Below are positions 1 to 7,612 of a stretch of 11,132 nt of DNA, one piece after another (the stretch's first letter is position 1; each line of letters begins with the position of its first letter). A program made the position numbers and the translations under genes. The notes beneath the pieces are model-generated. The model made no database searches. It was not told the origin of the DNA and saw only the letters and a list, made by a program, of their open reading frames with translations. Source of the stretch: Clostridia bacterium (lineage in GTDB: Bacteria > Bacillota > Clostridia > Peptostreptococcales > Anaerovoracaceae); contig CAAEEA010000074.1 of NCBI GenBank assembly GCA_900754795.1, positions 1 through 11,132 on the forward strand, read 5' to 3'.

Positions 1-527
1 ACAAATACAGAAGCCAGAACCAGTCCTACCGCCACTCTGAAAATCTGCTCGACAAACTGAGATATGGCAGTCGGGTTCATGTTCTGTCTTCCCTGAAAAT
101 ACCCTCTGTACGCGGACATAAGAGGAACGAATATCAGCGCCGGCGCTATGGCTTTAATAGGAAGCACCGCTCCCATATCCTTTGACACATATTCCGCTAT
201 CAGTTCCGCGCCAAAGAAGCACACCGCGAAAGCAAATACTCCTATGGCAAGCAGGAGCCAGCGGGAAACGCTGAAAACCCTCTGCACGCCCACATAATCG
301 TTGACAGCCGCTCTTTCGGAAACCATCCTTGAAATGGCCACCGGTATACCTGCTGTGGCTATGACAAGAAACAGCGAGTACAGCGGATACGCATATCCGT
401 AATATGCCATTCCCTCAGTCCCTATAAGAGCTGTGAGAGGTATGCGGAAAACCGCTCCCAGCAGTTTTACCATTATCCCCGCTATGCCCAGTATGGTAGT
501 TCCTTTTAATATTTTACTGGTTGACAT
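1..527 (-). CDS. SpoVB/YabM-type polysaccharide (lipid-linked) flippase, N-terminal part
   Basis: I translated this minus-strand reading frame by hand. It is open from an ATG at 527 to the window edge, giving 175 residues with the C-terminus missing. An AGGAAGG ribosome binding site at 534-540 supports the start. The protein begins with a short Lys-containing tail and then ILKGTTILGIAGIMVKLLG and FRIPLTALIG, a pattern typical of the MOP-superfamily flippases SpoVB, YtgP and YabM. Hydrophobic stretches at about residues 9-25, 46-66, 94-115 and 128-142 look like the first membrane segments. Family members have about 14 segments and about 500 residues, so roughly a third is seen. Known relatives move lipid-linked cell-wall or polysaccharide precursors across the membrane; which substrate applies here is unknown. 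In B. subtilis, yabM lies just after mfd and spoVT, which favours a YabM-like identity. It is 50 bp downstream of the amidohydrolase on the same strand and may share its transcript. Confidence 0.88.
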   Translation of the reverse strand, partial: MSTSKILKGTTILGIAGIMVKLLGAVFRIPLTALIGTEGMAYYGYAYPLYSLFLVIATAGIPVAISRMVSERAAVNDYVGVQRVFSVSRWLLLAIGVFAFAVCFFGAELIAEYVSKDMGAVLPIKAIAPALIFVPLMSAYRGYFQGRQNMNPTAISQFVEQIFRVAVGLVLASVF

Positions 528-577
528 CAGTTACCTTCCTTATATATTGTTAATACCGGCCTTTGAGCCGAATAAGC

Positions 578-1867
578 CTAAAGCGTTCCAAGAATCTTTT
601 CCGTAGCTTTTTCTGCTTCAAAAATGGTCTTTTCCACATCTATGGAATAGTATTCGCCGTCCCTGTACAATATTTCTCCGTCCACCATGGTAAGACACAC
701 ATCGCTGCCGCAGGCAGAATAAACAAGATTGTTTCTCATATCATGAACGGGATGCATATTGGGTTTATCTGTATTTATGACTATCAGATCCGCTCTGAAC
801 CCTTCTTTTACAAGACCGCAGTCTTCTCTGCCCTGTCCGAGGGCGCCTGCTCTCGTGGCGGCATACAGTGTCTGTACCGGCGAAACAGCTTTGGGATCTT
901 TGTACCATGTCTTTGAAGCAAGGGCGAATACCTTCATCTCCTCGAAAAAATTCAGACTGTTATTGCTTGCCGTGCTGTCAGTACCGATAGCCACATTGAT
1001 GCCTTTTTTCAGCATCTCGGGCACGTTGGCCACTCCGCTTGCCAGCTTCAGGTTGCTCACGGGATTTACGGCAACAGTAACGCCTTTTTCTTTAAGTATA
1101 TCGAAGTCATCTCCCTCTATCCATACGCAGTGAGCCGCCGTAGCCGGAACATCAAACATCCCCAGCTCGCTGAAATATCTTACGGGAGTTTTTCCGTCAT
1201 GCCTCTGTTTACATTCTTCATGTTCTGATTCGGTTTCCGAAATATGTACGTGCGTCCTGGCGTTATGTTCCTTTGCGTAAGCGGCGACGGCCTCAACCGC
1301 CAGATGATTGGATGTGTATTCGGCGTGGATGCTCAGATCCATCTTTATTCTGCCTCCGCATGTATTGTGATATTTATCAAAGGAATCTTTCATCTCCTGC
1401 ATTGAAGGCAGCTGCCATACATCGCTGTCGTCAAAATTAACTATGGCCCTTGAAATATTGGCCTTGACTCCGCTGTCAGCCGCGGCGGCGGCCATATCGC
1501 CCATGAAATAATACATTTCGCTGGACGATACTATCCCAAACCTGAGCGACTCGGCATAAGAAAGCATGGTGCCCCAGTATACGGCGTTTCCGTCCAGTTT
1601 GTCTTCAAAAGGAAATATCTTTTTATTCAGCCAGTCCTGAAGTGTGAGATTTTCGCCGTAACCCCTCATCAGTCCCATAGGCGAATGAGCGTGGGAATTG
1701 TAAAATCCCGGCATAAGCAGCCTGCCCCTGCCGTCATATACATCTCCGAAATCGCCCTCCGGCTCTTCTCCCGTCACAAGAGCTATCCTGCCGTCTTGCA
1801 CGGCGACATACATATTTTCTTTTATATCAAAATTTTCATCGAGTATCGTTATGTTCTTAAAAAGCAT
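578..1867 (-). CDS. Amidohydrolase, 5-methylthioadenosine/S-adenosylhomocysteine deaminase-like
   Basis: This is a 429-residue zinc-dependent amidohydrolase of the MtaD/SsnA/TrzN group, which deaminates adenosine derivatives or related rings in the cytoplasm. The expected residues are present: metal ligands H59 and H61 in NSHAHSPM, H208 in THVHISE and D297 in IGTDSTASNNS; catalytic E211 and H246; and H181. W79 and E88 (DWLNKKIFPFE) match residues that contact the nucleoside in Thermotoga TM0936, as I recall that structure. An Arg expected near residue 152 for binding the homocysteine carboxylate is not seen, so the true substrate may differ. I chose the start at 1867 because AAAGGAGG lies 4 bases upstream; an in-frame ATG at 1900 would add 11 residues but has no comparable site and falls close to the predicted transcription start. 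The gene leads a probable two-gene unit with the flippase. A role in purine or methylthioadenosine salvage is plausible; exact specificity is uncertain. Confidence 0.85.
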   Translation of the reverse strand: MLFKNITILDENFDIKENMYVAVQDGRIALVTGEEPEGDFGDVYDGRGRLLMPGFYNSHAHSPMGLMRGYGENLTLQDWLNKKIFPFEDKLDGNAVYWGTMLSYAESLRFGIVSSSEMYYFMGDMAAAAADSGVKANISRAIVNFDDSDVWQLPSMQEMKDSFDKYHNTCGGRIKMDLSIHAEYTSNHLAVEAVAAYAKEHNARTHVHISETESEHEECKQRHDGKTPVRYFSELGMFDVPATAAHCVWIEGDDFDILKEKGVTVAVNPVSNLKLASGVANVPEMLKKGINVAIGTDSTASNNSLNFFEEMKVFALASKTWYKDPKAVSPVQTLYAATRAGALGQGREDCGLVKEGFRADLIVINTDKPNMHPVHDMRNNLVYSACGSDVCLTMVDGEILYRDGEYYSIDVEKTIFEAEKATEKILGTL

Positions 1868-1903
1868 ACTGCCTCCTTTTTTCTCAGATATACCTGACAT
1901 TTT

Positions 1904-1933
1904 ATTTTATCACATTTTTCCGGGTTTTACCAA
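1904..1933 (-). promoter_or_regulatory. Probable sigma-A promoter for the amidohydrolase
   Basis: Read on the minus strand, TTGGTA (1928-1933) is followed after 18 bases by TAAAAT (1904-1909), which is preceded by TGA and so has an extended -10 form (TGnTAAAAT). The predicted transcript starts near 1897, about 30 bases before the chosen ATG at 1867. The spacing and the position just ahead of a strong ribosome binding site support it. No mapped start exists to confirm it. Confidence 0.5.
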
Positions 1934-1987
1934 GGATTTTGAATCGCCGGCGGCAAATTTTGGCTTATGCTCAGGCAAATTTACTCT

Positions 1988-2016
1988 GTATAAAAAAACT
2001 TTGCCAGCAGATACTA
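1988..2016 (+). promoter_or_regulatory. Possible sigma-G-like promoter for spoVT
   Basis: GTATA (1988-1992) is separated by 17 bases from GATACTA (2010-2016). The B. subtilis sigma-G pattern is about GHATR, 17-18 bases, CATnnTA, so only the first base of the -10 element differs. spoVT is known to be a forespore sigma-G gene in B. subtilis. The predicted transcript would begin near 2023, about 32 bases before the ATG. A poorer sigma-A alternative is TTGCCA at 2001 with TAAATG at 2023. Confidence 0.45.
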
Positions 2017-2054
2017 AAATTGTAAATGAAATTTATCTCTGAAAGGTGAAAAAA

Positions 2055-2546
2055 ATGAAAGCGACAGGAATTGTAAGAAGAATCGACGATCTCGGCAGGA
2101 TCGTAGTCCCCAAGGAAATCCGCCGTGTCCTCAGGATCAGGGAAGGAGACCCCCTCGAAATCTATACAGGCAGCGCGGGTGAAGTTATACTGAAAAAATA
2201 TTCGCCTGTCAACGAGCTCAGTGAGTTCGCCGGAGAATATGCCGAAACAGCTTCAAAGATCCTCGGAGGCACCGTCATAGTATCCGACACAGATCAGGTC
2301 ATAGCCGCGTGTGGAAAAGACCGCAGAGAATACAGCGATAAAAAAATAGATCCCGATCTTGATAAGATTATACAGAGCAAGAACCGCTACTTAAATGAGA
2401 CCAGGATCGTCGTTCCCATAGTATCTCAGGGAGACCCGATCGGTTCCATAACCGTCCTTCCAAAGGCGGGTTCGCTCCTGGGAGAGGCAGAACTTAAAGT
2501 GGCCGAAGTCGGAGCTTCTTTTCTGGCCAGGCAGATGGAAAACTGA
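2055..2546 (+). CDS. spoVT: Stage V sporulation protein T, AbrB-family transcription regulator
   Basis: The protein has 163 residues. Residues 1-50 form an AbrB/SpoVT swapped-hairpin DNA-binding domain whose first 35 residues (MKATGIVRRIDDLGRIVVPK and onward to RIREGDPLEIY) are nearly identical to B. subtilis SpoVT. Residues from about 55 to the end fit the GAF-like domain and close with the family signature FLARQME. SpoVT in Bacillus adjusts forespore gene expression late in sporulation, both up and down. At 163 residues it is a little shorter than the 178 of B. subtilis. I start it at the ATG at 2055, with GAAAGGTG upstream (2041-2048); a GTG at 2046 would only add three residues and would use up that ribosome binding site. 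The gene points toward mfd, whereas in Bacillus it follows mfd on the same strand. Confidence 0.95.
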   Translation: MKATGIVRRIDDLGRIVVPKEIRRVLRIREGDPLEIYTGSAGEVILKKYSPVNELSEFAGEYAETASKILGGTVIVSDTDQVIAACGKDRREYSDKKIDPDLDKIIQSKNRYLNETRIVVPIVSQGDPIGSITVLPKAGSLLGEAELKVAEVGASFLARQMEN

Positions 2547-2563
2547 CCGCGGCGCGGAAATCA

Positions 2564-2582
2564 CCGCCGCTTACTGCGGCGG
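2564..2582. terminator. GC-rich hairpin between convergent spoVT and mfd, over the mfd stop codon
   Basis: CCGCCGC (2564-2570) pairs perfectly with GCGGCGG (2576-2582) around the five-base loop TTACT, giving a 7-bp all-GC stem that reads the same on both strands. The loop contains the mfd stop codon (2571-2573 on the minus strand). It is the only strong hairpin in the 24-bp gap between the two convergent genes, so it could end or stabilise both transcripts. No T-run follows on either strand, so it is not a classical intrinsic terminator. Confidence 0.35.
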
Positions 2583-5500
2583 CGCGCCTGCCGGGGCTGT
2601 TTTTCTGTTTTCTGCCAGAAGTTCAAGAAATACAAGGGTCTCCTCTGCACATTTCCGCGGTTCCACAGAAAGTCTCACAAAAGGTTCTTTTCCGCCGTGG
2701 ATGAACAGTCCCCGGCCGTATTTCTCAGTCGCGTTCATCAGCGCGTAACCGCTGAGACCGTTTTTTTCCGCAAATTTAAAGATGACTTTGTTTCCCTGCT
2801 GATGTATCTCGGTTATTGCCAGCAGCTCCGCGAGATACCTTATGTGAGAGATCTTGACAAGATTGACGGCCGACTGCGGAACATCTCCGAAACGGTCGAT
2901 AAGCTCGTCGATGATCTCGTCTTCATCGTCTCGGCTGCGGACAGCCGCGATCTTTTTGTACATCTGAAGTTTTGAGGTTTCGTCAGAAATATATGTCTCG
3001 GGGATATAGGCGGAAGCCTTTATATCCACTGTTATCTCACGTTCTTCATCATTCACGATCTGGCCCTGGAGAGCTCTTACCGCTTCATCCACCATCTTGC
3101 AGTAAAGCTCATAGCCAACGTTCACCATGTGGCCGCTCTGCTCGGTTCCGAGCATGTTGCCCGCGCCCCTTATCTCAAGGTCACGCATGGCGATCTTAAA
3201 TCCTGATCCGAACTCCGTAAAATCCCTTATTGCCCGCAGGCGTTTTTCGGCCTGTTCTCCGAGAACCTTGTCTTTCTGATACATTAGATAAGCATAAGCC
3301 TGCCGGTTAGACCGCCCCACTCTTCCTCTCAGCTGATAAAGCTGAGAAAGGCCGTATCTGTCAGAATCCATGATTATCATTGTGTTGGCATTGGGAATAT
3401 CAATCCCGGACTCAATGATTGACGTAGATACGAGAACATTATTTTCACCGTTGATAAAGCTGAGCATAGTGTCTTCAAGGAGACTTTCGTTCATCTGACC
3501 GTGACCCACGGCGATTCTGGCCTCCGGCACAAGATCGCCTATCTTTGACGCTATCTGCTGGATCCCGCGGACACGGTTAAAGACCACGTATACCTGTCCT
3601 CCCCTGCCCAGTTCTCTTTCAATTATATCCTTTATAAGGGCGTCATCCTGCTCAATCACATAAGTCTGCACAGGATATCTCTCCTCCGGCGGTTCTTCTA
3701 TAACGCTCATATCCTTGACTCCCGTCAGAGACATGTTGAGTGTCCTCGGTATAGGCGTGGCGGAAAGGGTGAGCACATCGACGTTTTTTTTGAGCTGTTT
3801 GATCTTTTCTTTATGTTCCACCCCGAAACGCTGTTCCTCATCTATCACCAGAAGCCCCAGATCTTTAAAAGAGATCTCTTTTCCCAGAAGCTTATGAGTA
3901 CCGATTATCAGGTCGACAGAACCGTCCTCTAATCCTTTTATTATCTCTTTCTGCCGGGAAGCGGTCCGAAAGCGCGACAGCATTTCAACTTTGAAAGGGA
4001 AATCGGAAAACCGTTCGCTGAGGGTATAGTAGTGCTGATTGGCAAGAATGGTAGTCGGCACCAATATCGCCGCCTGCCTTCCCTCAGAAAGACATTTGAA
4101 AATTGCTCTGGCGGCAACCTCCGTCTTTCCGAATCCCACGTCACCGCAGAGGAGACGGTCCATAGGGTAAGGTTTTTCCATATCCTCCTTGATTTCCTCA
4201 GCTGCCCGGAGCTGGTCGGCTGTCTCTTCATACGGAAAACTGTCTTCAAATTCTTTCTGCCATACCGTGTCCGGTCCGAAAGCGTATCCTTTTTCCATCT
4301 TGCGGCGGGCATAAAGGTCTATGAGATCTTTGGCAAAAACAGCGACAGCGGCTTTTGCCCTGGCTTTTGTCGCTTTCCACTCTCCTCCGGAAAGCTTGCT
4401 TATCTTCGGCGCTCTGCCGTCCCCGCCGATATACTTCTGAACTATATCCATCTGTTCTACCGGAACATAGAGGAGATCGTTCCCGGCATATTTTATCTTG
4501 ATATAATCCTTTTTTTCTCCCTGAACCGTAAGCTGCTGTATTCCTATGAACCTGCCTATTCCGTGATTTTCATGCACTACAAAATCGCCGGTCTTCAGAT
4601 CTGTAAAGGATCGTATCTTCTGCCCCTGATCTTTGAATCCTCTGCGGTGTTTCGGCTTGCGGCTGTATTTGAAAATATCGTTTTCAGTTATCAGGCATCT
4701 TTTTTCTTCAGGAAAATCCACTCCCCTGCTCAGAGCGCCTTTTTTGAAGACGATCTGCTCCTCAAACCCCTGACGCGCGGCAAAGTCCTTAAGGTTCTCA
4801 ATTCTTTCATCGGTGGAAGCCGTTATGGTTATCCTGTAGCCTTTTTTGATATAGGAACGTATCTCCGAAGCCAGCAGATTCATATTGCCGCTGAAATTTA
4901 TCATCTGCCTTCCGGATATATTGATGATCCTGTCAAATGTCTCTATTCCTCTGATACGTTTGGCAAAAGGCGTAAAGATGACCGCGGACCTGTCTTCGAG
5001 GACAGGCCTGAGATCGTCAAAACCGCTGATCACGGCCGAATCAGCCGGCGCTGCCTCTCCCCTCTCCAGCATAACCTTGAAATCTTCTCTCGCCTCCGTC
5101 TCTCTGAGGTCAAGGTTTTCAAATATCCTCTCCGGATCATCCAGCATTACCGTTCCGCCGGTCATATAGTCCCAGAGATGTTCCGGCCTTTTGTAAAAAT
5201 AATGAATATAATTTTCGAGCGCCTGATTTCCCGCTCCGTTTTTGATATATTCACAAAGGGCTGAAGCTGTGCGTATAAGCCGTTCTGCCGCTTCGGGATC
5301 TTTGCCGGAAAGACGGCGGGCCTGCTTTTCGTATTCTCCGGTTATGTCGCCGGCCGCCCGTTCAAGGACGTCGGCAGGCGCGCATATCTGACGCGCGGGA
5401 TATATCTTTACTCCCTCAGTCGTCTCGACGGATCTCTGTGTGTCAGGATCAAATGTTCTGACCGAATCGACTTCATCTCCGAAAAACTCTATTCTGTAAG

Positions 5501-5990
5501 GTCTTTCACCGTCGGGGGCAAACACGTCAACTATCCCTCCCCTGACGGCGAACTGACCCGGTCCTTCTACCATGGAAGAATATTCATATCCCATGAGAAT
5601 CAGATCGCGCTTCAGTTTTTCAGGTTCCAGCACATCTCCCAGAGAAACTTCCGTCACGCTTTCTGCCACAAAACCACGGGGACACATCTTTTTGACGGCA
5701 GCAGAACACGGCGCAATCACGACCACCGGCTGTCCGGTCATGAGCGCCTTGACGGCTTTCATTCTTTCAACAAGTCTGTCCTGGTTTTTCGCGTCGTATC
5801 TGAGAAATATCTGTTCCTCCTCCGGCAGCGTAAGTATCTTTTTGTCACAGGCAAAAAAAGAAAGGTCTGCTGCCAGACGCCTTGCCCTTTCGGGTCCGGC
5901 CGTTATTATCAGGCATTGACTTTTCTCTTTTAAGATATGAGCTGCCACAGGGGCGACGCAGCTTTCGGACAATCCCGAAATGTTTATCAT
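2571..5990 (-). CDS. mfd: Transcription-repair coupling factor Mfd
   Basis: This 1139-residue protein is a full-length Mfd (relatives have about 1150-1180). Mfd is a DNA translocase that removes RNA polymerase stalled at lesions and recruits UvrA for excision repair. Domains in order: a UvrB-like N-terminal module (about 1-200, including EGPGQFAVRGGIVDVF at 142-157), a divergent middle (200-450), the RNA-polymerase-interacting domain (about 465-540, GDFVVHENHGIGRFIG), and the RecG-like helicase motor. The motor shows Walker A GDVGFGKTE (616-624), Walker B DEEQ (717-720), motif III SATPIPRT (743-750) and motif VI QLRGRVGR (886-893). The TRCF C-terminal domain follows (about 1000-1110). The start codon overlaps the pth stop as ATGA, with AGGG just upstream, so translation is probably coupled to pth. 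It is the last gene of the murC-led operon. B. subtilis has fin (yabK) between pth and mfd; here there is no room for it. Confidence 0.98.
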   Translation of the reverse strand: MINISGLSESCVAPVAAHILKEKSQCLIITAGPERARRLAADLSFFACDKKILTLPEEEQIFLRYDAKNQDRLVERMKAVKALMTGQPVVVIAPCSAAVKKMCPRGFVAESVTEVSLGDVLEPEKLKRDLILMGYEYSSMVEGPGQFAVRGGIVDVFAPDGERPYRIEFFGDEVDSVRTFDPDTQRSVETTEGVKIYPARQICAPADVLERAAGDITGEYEKQARRLSGKDPEAAERLIRTASALCEYIKNGAGNQALENYIHYFYKRPEHLWDYMTGGTVMLDDPERIFENLDLRETEAREDFKVMLERGEAAPADSAVISGFDDLRPVLEDRSAVIFTPFAKRIRGIETFDRIINISGRQMINFSGNMNLLASEIRSYIKKGYRITITASTDERIENLKDFAARQGFEEQIVFKKGALSRGVDFPEEKRCLITENDIFKYSRKPKHRRGFKDQGQKIRSFTDLKTGDFVVHENHGIGRFIGIQQLTVQGEKKDYIKIKYAGNDLLYVPVEQMDIVQKYIGGDGRAPKISKLSGGEWKATKARAKAAVAVFAKDLIDLYARRKMEKGYAFGPDTVWQKEFEDSFPYEETADQLRAAEEIKEDMEKPYPMDRLLCGDVGFGKTEVAARAIFKCLSEGRQAAILVPTTILANQHYYTLSERFSDFPFKVEMLSRFRTASRQKEIIKGLEDGSVDLIIGTHKLLGKEISFKDLGLLVIDEEQRFGVEHKEKIKQLKKNVDVLTLSATPIPRTLNMSLTGVKDMSVIEEPPEERYPVQTYVIEQDDALIKDIIERELGRGGQVYVVFNRVRGIQQIASKIGDLVPEARIAVGHGQMNESLLEDTMLSFINGENNVLVSTSIIESGIDIPNANTMIIMDSDRYGLSQLYQLRGRVGRSNRQAYAYLMYQKDKVLGEQAEKRLRAIRDFTEFGSGFKIAMRDLEIRGAGNMLGTEQSGHMVNVGYELYCKMVDEAVRALQGQIVNDEEREITVDIKASAYIPETYISDETSKLQMYKKIAAVRSRDDEDEIIDELIDRFGDVPQSAVNLVKISHIRYLAELLAITEIHQQGNKVIFKFAEKNGLSGYALMNATEKYGRGLFIHGGKEPFVRLSVEPRKCAEETLVFLELLAENRKTAPAGAPPQ

Positions 5991-6598
5991 GTTCCCTGCT
6001 CTTTTCCGGCCGTGTCACCGGCCTCATTCTGTTTTTTCGGCCTTACATTGTATTCATTCATGGCCTTTTCTATGCCTTTTTCCACTATACACGCGGCTGC
6101 CTCGGCGGCTCTTGTCAGAGCGTCCTCTAACAGTTCTTTTTCTTCCCTGCCGACGCCCCCGGTCACATAGCTGATCAGGTTCTCCTGTTTTCCGGAACCT
6201 ATGCCTACTCTTATCCGCGGAAAGTCCTCACTCTGTATCTGGTAAAGTATATTCCTCATGCCGTTGTGAGTACCGGCGCTGCCTTTTTTTCTGATGCGTA
6301 TTGAACCGGTTGGAATATCTATGTCGTCATATATGACTATCAGATGTTCCGGTTCTTCTCTGTAATATTCCAGAGCCTGGCGCACCGACTCTCCGCTGAG
6401 ATTCATATAAGTCTGGGGCTTGAGTATCAAAACTTTTTGACCGGCGATCCTTCCCTCGCCGGTCAAAGCTTTAAACTTCAGTTTATTTACTCGGATATCG
6501 TATTTTTCCGCAAGCAGGTCACAGGCGATAAATCCCATGTTATGACGAGTATTCTCGTATTTTTTGCCCGGATTTCCCAGTCCTGCTATTATATACAT
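5987..6598 (-). CDS. pth: Peptidyl-tRNA hydrolase
   Basis: The protein has 203 residues and is a bacterial Pth1, a cytoplasmic enzyme that cleaves the ester bond of peptidyl-tRNA released from ribosomes, recycling tRNA. The family signatures are intact: AGLGNPGKKYENTRHNMGF near the N-terminus with N9 and catalytic H19, QTYMNLSGESV with N66, VIYDDIDIPTG with D92, and GTHNGMRNI with N112. These match the E. coli active-site set N10, H20, N68, D93 and N114. The last 20 residues are charged and probably disordered. I chose the ATG at 6598, with AGGAG 8 bases upstream; the ATG at 6634 would add 12 residues, overlap the prs stop and break the conserved N-terminus pattern. It sits 28 bp after prs and overlaps mfd by 4 bp. 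It is spoVC in B. subtilis, where it occupies the same place in the cluster. Confidence 0.97.
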   Translation of the reverse strand: MYIIAGLGNPGKKYENTRHNMGFIACDLLAEKYDIRVNKLKFKALTGEGRIAGQKVLILKPQTYMNLSGESVRQALEYYREEPEHLIVIYDDIDIPTGSIRIRKKGSAGTHNGMRNILYQIQSEDFPRIRVGIGSGKQENLISYVTGGVGREEKELLEDALTRAAEAAACIVEKGIEKAMNEYNVRPKKQNEAGDTAGKEQGT

Positions 6599-6626
6599 AT
6601 ATCTTTCTCCTGTTGTACTTCGGTTA

Positions 6627-7577
6627 TCAGTCAAAGAGAACGCTGATAGACCCGTTGGTGAATACTCTGGTCATGGCTTCCGCAAACAGCGGGGCAGCCG
6701 AAAGAGTAGTCATCTTGTCGAGGCGTTTTTCTTCCGGAAGTTTTACTGTATTTAGGAGTATCAGTTCCTCTATGGCGGAAGCTTCGAGTCTCTCAACAGC
6801 CGGTCCCGAAAGCACCGGATGAGTCGCCGCCGCTCTGACTGATCTGGCTCCGAGATCTTTGATGGCGTTAGCCGCGTTGCATATAGTTCCGGCTGTGTCT
6901 ATCATATCGTCAATGATGATGCAGTTCTTGTCTTCAATATTGCCGATGATGTTCATTATCTCGCTCTTGTTAGGCTCAGGGCGTCTCTTGTCGATTATGG
7001 CGATAGGGCAGTTAAGATACTGAGCCAGATTTCTTGCTCTTGTGACGCTTCCGTGGTCCGGTGAAACAACAACTACATCTTCCATCTGTTTTTCCCGGAA
7101 ATATTTGGCGAGGATAGGCATACCCAGAAGGTGATCCACAGGTATATCGAAATATCCCTGAATCTGATTGGCGTGAAGATCCATGGTAAGCACTCTGTCA
7201 GCTCCTGCCGCCACAATAAGGTTTGCTACAAGTTTGGCTGTGATAGGATCTCTCGCCTTGGCTTTTCTGTCCTGCCGGGCATACCCGTAATACGGGATGA
7301 TGGCATTGATTCTGCCGGCTGAAGCCCTCTTCATCGCGTCTATCATTATCAGCAGTTCCATCAGGTTGTCGTTGACGGGATTGGAAGTTGACTGCACTAT
7401 GTAGATGTCCAGTCCTCTTACGGATTCCCAGATATTTACGGAAATCTCGCCGTCACTGAACTTTGTTACAGTAGCTCTGCCCAGCGGCTTACCCATGATC
7501 TCGGCTATCTCCTGAGCAAATTCAGGATTAGAATTGCCGGTAAAAATTTTGTAATCAGAAAAAATTCCGTTTTTCAA
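6627..7577 (-). CDS. prs: Ribose-phosphate pyrophosphokinase (PRPP synthetase)
   Basis: At 316 residues this is a class I PRPP synthetase, which transfers pyrophosphate from ATP to ribose 5-phosphate to give PRPP for purines, pyrimidines, NAD, histidine and tryptophan. The visible signatures are FSDGE (40-44), the flexible catalytic loop YARQDRKAKARDPITAK (99-115), the metal and ribose site MDLHANQIQGYFDIPVDHL (132-150), and the PRPP-binding loop IIDDMIDTAGT (221-231). The start is a TTG at 7577, preceded by GAGGT with 7 bases between; no ATG or GTG lies in frame nearby and the next Met is residue 28, inside the conserved fold. Family length and N-terminus support TTG. It follows the GlmU-like gene by 35 bp in the operon. 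PRPP is also the effector of PurR, whose gene diverges from the operon head. Confidence 0.98.
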   Translation of the reverse strand: MKNGIFSDYKIFTGNSNPEFAQEIAEIMGKPLGRATVTKFSDGEISVNIWESVRGLDIYIVQSTSNPVNDNLMELLIMIDAMKRASAGRINAIIPYYGYARQDRKAKARDPITAKLVANLIVAAGADRVLTMDLHANQIQGYFDIPVDHLLGMPILAKYFREKQMEDVVVVSPDHGSVTRARNLAQYLNCPIAIIDKRRPEPNKSEIMNIIGNIEDKNCIIIDDMIDTAGTICNAANAIKDLGARSVRAAATHPVLSGPAVERLEASAIEELILLNTVKLPEEKRLDKMTTLSAAPLFAEAMTRVFTNGSISVLFD

Positions 7578-7612
7578 TTTGTTTACCTCGCCTTCCGCTT
7601 CTGTTTCTTTGG

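Noticed and set aside
555..568. Small hairpin CGGC/GCCG between the amidohydrolase and the flippase gene
   Set aside because: The stem has only four pairs and no T-run follows on the minus strand, so I do not call a terminator.
563..916. Antisense open frames over the amidohydrolase, and similar ones at 2697-2975, 6344-6646, 7907-8362 and 8776-9090
   Set aside because: All are in the same mirror-image register with the genes on the other strand and are explained by the same codon bias. None shows a convincing ribosome binding site tied to a known family.
4032..5264. A 410-codon open frame on the plus strand, antisense to mfd
   Set aside because: It is in exact codon register with mfd, so its stops can arise only opposite TTA, CTA or TCA codons, which this gene uses little. 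mfd is full length with all motifs, and the antisense product shows no recognisable domain. Codon bias explains it.
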